A stretch of 64,000 nucleotides of DNA, from positions 1-64,000 of the forward strand of contig JAMFTG010000516.1 in the NCBI GenBank assembly GCA_023974075.1, given 5' to 3'. Shown here piece by piece: positions 58,420 to 64,000 of the stretch (the first letter of the stretch is position 1; each line of letters starts with the position of its first letter). The notes below the pieces were generated by a model that was given only the letters and a program-made list of their open reading frames with translations, did not search any database and was not told the origin of the DNA. The position numbers were made by a program, and so were the translations under genes. The DNA is from Chaenocephalus aceratus. Lineage: Eukaryota > Chordata > Actinopteri > Perciformes > Channichthyidae.

Positions 58420-60165
58420 AGGGGACACATGTTGATGTAGAAGAGACATGGAGAAGAGGGGACACATGTTGATGTAGAAGAGACATGAAGAAGAGGGGAC
58501 ACATGTTGATGTAGAAGAGACATGAGGAAGAGGGGACACATGTTGATGAAGAAGAGACATGAAGAAGAGGGGACACATGTTGATGTAGAAGAGACATGAA
58601 GAAGAGGGGACACATGTTGATGAAGAAGAGACATGAAGAAGAGGGGACACATGTTGATGTAGAAGAGACACGAAGAAGAGGGGACACATGTTGATGTAGA
58701 AGAGACATGAAGAAGAGGGGACACATGTTGATGAAGAAGAGACATGAAGAAGAGGGGACACATGTTGATGAAGAAGAGACATGGAGAAGAGGGGACACAT
58801 GTTGATGAAGAAGAGACATGGAGAAGAGGGGACACATGTTGATGAAGAAGAGACATGAAGAAGAGGGGACACATGTTGATGTAGAAGAGACACGAAGAAG
58901 AGGGGACACATGTTGATGTAGAAGAGACATGAAGAAGAGGGGACACATGTTGATGAAGAAGAGACATGAAGAAGAGGGGACACATGTTGATGAAGAAGAG
59001 ACATGGAGAAGAGGGGACACATGTTGATGAAGAAGAGACATGGAGAAGAGGGGACACATGTTGATGAAGAAGAGACATGAAGAAGAGGGGACACATGTTG
59101 ATGTAGAAGAGACACGAAGAAGAGGGGACACATGTTGATGAAGAAGAGACATGAAGAAGAGGGGACACATGTTGATGTAGAAGAGACATGAGGAAGAGGG
59201 GACACATGTTGATGTAGAAGAGACATGAAGAAGAGGGGACACGTGTTGATGTAGAAGAGACATGAGGAAGAGGGGACACATGTTGATGAAGAAGAGACAT
59301 GAAGAAGAGGGGACACATGTTGATGAAGAAGAGACATGAAGAAGAGGGGACACATGTTGATGAAGAAGAGACATGGAGAAGAGGGGACACATGTTGATGT
59401 AGAAGAGACATGAAGAAGAGGGGACACATGTTGATGTAGAAGAGACATGGAGAAGAGGGGACACGTGTTGATGTAGAAGAGACATGAAGAAGAGACATGA
59501 AGAAGAGGGGACACATGTTCATGTCGAAGAGACATGAAGAAGAGGGGACACATGTTGATGTAGAAGAGACATGAAGAAGAGGGGACACATGTTGATGAAG
59601 AAGAGACATGGAGAAGAGGGGACACATGTTGATGTAGAAGAGACATGAAGAAGAGACATGAAAAAGAGGGGACACATGTTGATGTAGAAGAGACATGAGG
59701 AAGAGTGGACACATGTTGATGAAGAAGAGACATGAAGAAGAGGGGACACATGTTGATGAAGAAGAGACATGAAGAAGAGGGGACACATGTTGATGAAGAA
59801 GAGACATGAAGGAGAGGGGACACGTGTTGATATAGAAGAGACTTGGAGAAGAGGGGACACATGTTGATGTAGAAGAGACATGAAGAAGAGGGGACACATG
59901 TTGATGTAGAAGAGACACGAAGAAGAGGGGACACATGTTGATGAAGAAGAGACATGAAGAAGAGGGGACACATGTTGATGAAGAAGAGACATGAAGAAGA
60001 GGGGACACATGTTGATGTAGAAGAGACATGAAGAAGAGGGGACACATGTTGATGAAGAAGAGACATGAAGAAGAGGGGACACATGTTGATGAAGAAGAGA
60101 CATGAAGAAGAGGGGACACATGTTGATGAAGAAGAGACATGAAGAAGAGGGGACACATGTTGATG
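58420..60165. repeat. 37-bp minisatellite, ~47 units
   Basis: Units of AGAGACATGAAGAAGAGGGGACACATGTTGATG type, with variants GTAGAAG/GAAGAAG, ATGAAG/ATGGAG/ATGAGG/ACGAAG and a few 15-bp partials. Because 37 is not a multiple of three and no minus-strand frame meets a stop, all three minus frames are open for up to ~600 codons; none is a real gene. Confidence 0.92.
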
Positions 60166-60640
60166 TCATATCTTTTCACTCTCTACCCACGACACCTACT
60201 GCACTTTTGACTACAAACATGAACTCTTAAAGTATTTTATTTTTGTAAAGCACTTGCCTTGTCTTGAAAGGTGCTGTGTCCATACACTTGTCTTGCCTGA
60301 CAACTACTGTTTAGCTCTGCATACATGGGAGTTGTTGTTGGCGTCTCAAGGACACAGGTGTTTCAACGGCTCCAAGTTAACACCTGAGTTACACCCTGCA
60401 AGCTTTCTTCATTCTTTGTCCTGCTTAGAATGTATTACTTATTCATTATGTGTGGCCGTATTTACTGATAATCTGATAGTGAATTCAATAAAACAAAGAA
60501 TATGATTTTGGTATCTTTTAATACCCTGTACATTACTTTCTATTTTAGTGTCTTGGTGCATAGTGGTGAATATAATAACTGTATGTTGAATTGTTGAAGT
60601 CAAAGCCCACGTGACTGCAAATCGCATAATTGATATCGTA
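60166..60640. other. Unclassified, with a LINE/SINE tail-like word
   Basis: TTTTTGTAAAGCACTTGCCTTGTC near 60,241 resembles the 3' end of an L2-type element. No gene is recognised. Confidence 0.4.
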
Positions 60641-62150
60641 ACAATCGTCGTAGTCGCAGTCCCCAGTGGGACACCTCTAATGGGCCAAAATATCCAATGT
60701 TGTTGTAAGTCAATGGCAATTCGTCCAAACAGCACCAGACTTCATATGATGGCTAATGGTCCGGCCCTCAACAGCTCTATGTCAATTATGGGATGTCATA
60801 ATTTGGCGTTGCCATGGCAACGCATCCCTCGCCGTCAAACATCATGTTGTTGTAAGTCAATGGAAAATCATCCAAACACCACCAGACTTCAGACTGTCAT
60901 TAATGGTCTGGCCCTCAACAACTCTACATGAAATCTGAAATCTCAATGTATGCCGTTTCCATGGAAACGCATCCCTCGCCAAAAAATCCGATGTTGTTGT
61001 AAGTCAATGGAAAATCATCCAAACAGCACCAGACTTCAGACTATCATTAATGGTCCGGCCCTCAACAGCTCTACGTGAAATCGGAAATCTCAATGTATGC
61101 CGTTTCCATGGCAACGCTTCCCTCGCCATAAACCACGGTGTCGCTGTAAATCCAATGGACACGGTCCCAACGTCCCCCAATCTTCACTTTTATATCACCG
61201 GTCCATGCCTCAACAGCTCCAAGTTAAATCTGAAATCTCACTGTATGCCGTTTCCATGGCAACGCGTCCCTCGCCGTGAAACACGGTGTTGTCCTAATTC
61301 AATGGAAAAGGTTCCAAACGGCACCAGACTTCATATGATGGCTGATGGTCCATGCCTCAACAGCTCCAAGTGAAATCTGAAATCTCAACGCATGCCGTTT
61401 CCATGGAAACGCCAAAAAATACGATGTTCTTGTAAGTCAATGGAAAATCGTCCAAACAGCACCAGACTTCAGACTATCATTAATGGTCTGGCCCTCAACA
61501 GCTCTACGTGAAATCGGAAATCTCAATGTATGCCGTTTCCATGGCAACGCATCCCCCGCCAAAAAATACGATGTTGTTGTAAAAATCATCCAAACACCAC
61601 CAGACTTCAGACCATCATTAATGGTCCGGCCCTCAACAGCTCTATGTCAATTATGGGATGTCATCATATGCCGTTGCCATGGCAACAGATCCCTCGCCAT
61701 GAAACACGGTGTCGCTGTTACTCCTATGAAAGTGGTCTTAACGCCACCAGACTTCAGAAGACAGTTAATGGTCTGGCCCTGAACCCCTCAATATGACAAT
61801 AGTGAGTTTTCCTCAAAAGCTGTTGCCATGGCAACACATTCCTTGCTGTTAAGCACAATATTGCTACAACTGCTGTGTAAATGGTAAAAAAGTGTTCAAA
61901 TGTCACATGTGTGCTAACCGTCAAGCCCTCGACACATATATGTGTCAGTTTTGAGATTTCGTCAAATGTCCTTGCTCTGGTAACCAAATGGCCGCCGTGA
62001 AACACGGTTTTCTCATAACTCCAGTTAACATGCTCCAAACGGCCCAACACTTCATAGGTTTGATAACGATGCAGCCCTCAACACATCTAAGCATCTCATG
62101 GGATGTCATCATATGCCGTTGCCATGGCGACAGATCACCCTCCATCAATT
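60640..62150. repeat. ~147-bp tandem repeat with X-box-like palindromes
   Basis: About ten units with CACCAGACTTCAGAC, GGTCCGGCCCTCAACAGCTC and a central palindrome. Sites at 60,806-60,823 (GCGTTGCCATGGCAACGC), 60,954, 61,101, 61,249, 61,396, 61,534, 61,672, 61,821 (TGTTGCCATGGCAACA) and 62,117 fit GTTKCCATGGMAAC, the consensus bound by RFX-family factors. Spacing is 147-149 bp except for two 138-bp intervals. Confidence 0.85.
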
Positions 62151-62451
62151 TTCGCCCCGATGTATTGACAAATTATTGATAAATTCAGTTTACAAAAGGC
62201 AGAACTCATTCGCAAATTGTCCGTGTCTGCCATTGTTCGTTTCGAAATGTTAGTTTCGGTTCTGCTTGTTGATTCATAAGGAAATGCATCTCGCCGCTTT
62301 CTGTACAGCAAGGCGGGGCGGAGCGGGAAGTGTAGCACAGTGGCAGGGTTGGGAAGCAAAACTCGGTTCCGAGTAGGAACAAATAACAATTGTCCGGTCA
62401 CCAGATTAATAAGAGTTGTGAGGACAGGAGGCGAGGCCGAGCCCCGCATCT

Positions 62452-62482
<31 letters not shown>

Positions 62483-62867
62483 GCGGATCAGCTGCCTGTT
62501 TAACAGCCTCATCTTTGTCAAACTTTCTTATGTTCTTTCTCTAACAGGTAATGAAGGTTATTACGCGTTTTAGCTCCAGTGTTGTTAATATTGACCACCA
62601 TTTCCTTTATGAAGTGAAGCAGCCTCCCTGTCTGTGTCCTCGCGCTGTCCTCACATCCCCGGACCCCCAGACTCGGAGGAGCACAGGGATGTCAGTATTG
62701 TTTATGAAGCAGGGTATAGAAAGTACATTATTGAAATGCTATTTATACTATTGATTTACTTTTACAAACAGTGAGTAGCTAGGCAGCTGCAGCATGTGTA
62801 TTGCAGGACATGTGTAAGCGTGCGAGCGTCTTTGACTTGTAGAAAAGCGCTAGGCCTATAGGCTATA
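62151..62867. other. Unclassified segment with GC boxes and (TC)n
   Basis: A GGCGGGGCGG-type stretch at about 62,311-62,325, a (TC)n run at 62,447-62,474, and TTCTCTAACAG near 62,538-62,548 that could be a splice acceptor. A promoter with a first exon is conceivable next to the X-box array, but no coding exon is recognised. Confidence 0.35.
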
Positions 62868-63760
62868 AATATAATAATAATAATAACTTTATTTGTATAG
62901 CACCTTTCATACAGGGGATTGCAGTTCAAAGTGCTTTACATCAGTACAAAATAAGACATACAATCAGTGTAAAACAAGCAGCAAGAGCAAAGCATAAAGT
63001 GGGATAAAATAATTAAAAATAAAAACATGGGGAATAAAACATAGAGAAATAGTGCAATGTCGATCACAGAGAATAGTGCAGTATAATAGTGTAAAATGCT
63101 TTGGTAAAGAGAGGTTTTAAGCTGCCTTTTAAAAATGCCTAATGTATTGGCTTCCCTAATATTGTTGGGTAACGTGTTCCACAGTTTTGGGGCGTAGTTT
63201 ACAAAGGCTGCTTCACCGATCTTCTTATGACTCTTTCTGGTGACCTCTAATGGACCTGCATCTGATGATCGCAGTGTTCTGGCAGGTGTGTAGTGCATTA
63301 GAGAGTCAGCAATGTAGCTGGGTCCTTGTCCATTTAGAGCTTTGTATATGAGGAGAAGCAGCTTAAAATCAATTCTAAAAGTGACAGGAAGCCAGTGTAG
63401 AGTAGCTAAAACAGGACTAATGTGTTCCCTCCTTTTGGTATTAGTCAGTAGTCTAGCTGCAGAGTTTTGAATGAGCTGGAGTCTTCCAATAGCTTTCTTG
63501 GGGAGACCAGTGAATAGTGCATTGCAGTAGTCTAGTCGGCTAGATATAAAAGCATGAATTAGCTTTAGCTCATTTTGATTTATGAATGGTCTTACCTTCG
63601 GTATGTTTCTGAGATGAAAGAAAGCTATTTTGGTCACTTTGTTTAAATGGGCGTTGAAGTTCAAATCTGAGTCCAGGATGACACAGAGACTTGTCACCTC
63701 TGGTTTAATCCAAGTGGTTACACTTCCTACATTATTTGTTAGCATCTCTCTTTTTGAGAT
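62868..63760 (-). mobile_element. LINE C (L2-like), 5'-truncated, open 269-codon end
   Basis: Minus-strand frame 63,745-62,936: VILDSDLNFNAHLNKVTKIAFFHLRNI, SRLDYCNALFTGLPKKAIGRLQLIQNSAARLLT, HISPVLATLHWLPVTFRIDFKLLLLIYKALNG and GEAAFVNYAPKLWNTLP. This is the C-terminal part of a LINE ORF2 after the RT core. The 3' end has the tail word AAAGTGCTATACAAATAAAG in minus orientation and (TTA)n. Unlike the LINEs at 22-44 kb it shows no minisatellite expansion at the equivalent LLTNTKRREHISPVLATLHW position. Confidence 0.85.
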
Positions 63761-64000
63761 AATAATAATGTATTATTATTATTATTAGGCCTATGTGTTG
63801 GAGATGTGTGGTTGGACTGTGTCTCACAGGCAGGTTGCAGTGTAACATCAGAGGAGACTGGGCCAATTGTACATTCTCAAACTGCACCACTTAGAACTAA
63901 CTAAACAATGCAGAGATTATTTTTATATAATTGTATTCAATAACCGTAAGAAATTAAACGGTATGAAGTGATTTGTAAATAGGAATACAGATTTGACTTA
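63761..64000. other. Flank without recognised features
   Basis: An ATT run at 63,766-63,787 followed by TAGGCCTATGTG; otherwise nothing is recognised. Confidence 0.4.

Noticed and set aside
58354..60179. Minus-strand frames of 592-600 codons
   Set aside because: They are produced by the 37-bp minisatellite, open in three frames at once, and have no domain.
62340..62573. Possible first exon downstream of the X-box array
   Set aside because: The frame contains the (TC)n run and there is no protein similarity; GC boxes alone do not support a gene.
1..64000. Telomeric (TTAGGG)n arrays
   Set aside because: None were seen, so a subtelomeric position is only suggested by the satellite mosaic.

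Overview
This window is repeat-dominated DNA from a vertebrate, almost certainly a ray-finned (percomorph-like) fish. The evidence is short GT-AG introns of about 80 bp, CR1/L2-type LINEs of fish style, hAT-type miniature elements, an AIG1-type GTPase of the form common in fishes, and LTR ends with guanine-rich polypurine tracts. There is no bacterial-style gene organisation. Most apparent open reading frames are by-products of tandem repeats.

Region 1 (1 to about 22.7 kb) is a mosaic of satellite modules, each re-used several times in a similar order, which looks like subtelomeric or pericentromeric segmental duplication. Embedded in it are two direct copies, about 8.4 kb apart and on the minus strand, of a three-exon gene. 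The gene has two N-terminal C2H2 zinc fingers and a C-terminal region with the spacing and residues of a tyrosine-recombinase catalytic domain. The right copy (15.6-17.9 kb) is open; the left copy (7.1-9.6 kb) differs by one frameshift in finger 2. A GC-rich unit lies upstream of each copy, about once beside the left and about four times beside the right. At 3.6-4.5 kb there are strongly diverged, tandem copies of the first ~390 nt of 18S rRNA.

Region 2 (22.7-44.9 kb) is a LINE cluster in which a 55-60 bp piece of the LINE's own ORF2 C-terminal coding sequence has expanded into minisatellite arrays (22.7, 24.9, 27.1 and 34.1-43.9 kb). Three arrays run into the matching LINE 3' end; one (27.1 kb) runs into the endonuclease domain of a different LINE. 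A composite of LINE 3' end, downstream flank and next array recurs along the cluster.

Region 3 (44.9-64 kb) holds an AIG1/GIMAP-like GTPase locus with several frameshifts, two LTR-retrotransposon 3' ends, an hAT-like nonautonomous element with two internal minisatellites, a tetranucleotide array, a 37-bp minisatellite, a ~147-bp tandem repeat carrying an RFX X-box-like palindrome in most units, and a 5'-truncated L2-like LINE on the minus strand.

No complete host gene with conserved cellular function is certain here. The best protein-coding candidate is the zinc-finger/tyrosine-recombinase-like gene at 15.6-17.9 kb. All family assignments rest on motifs read by eye; no database search was run.
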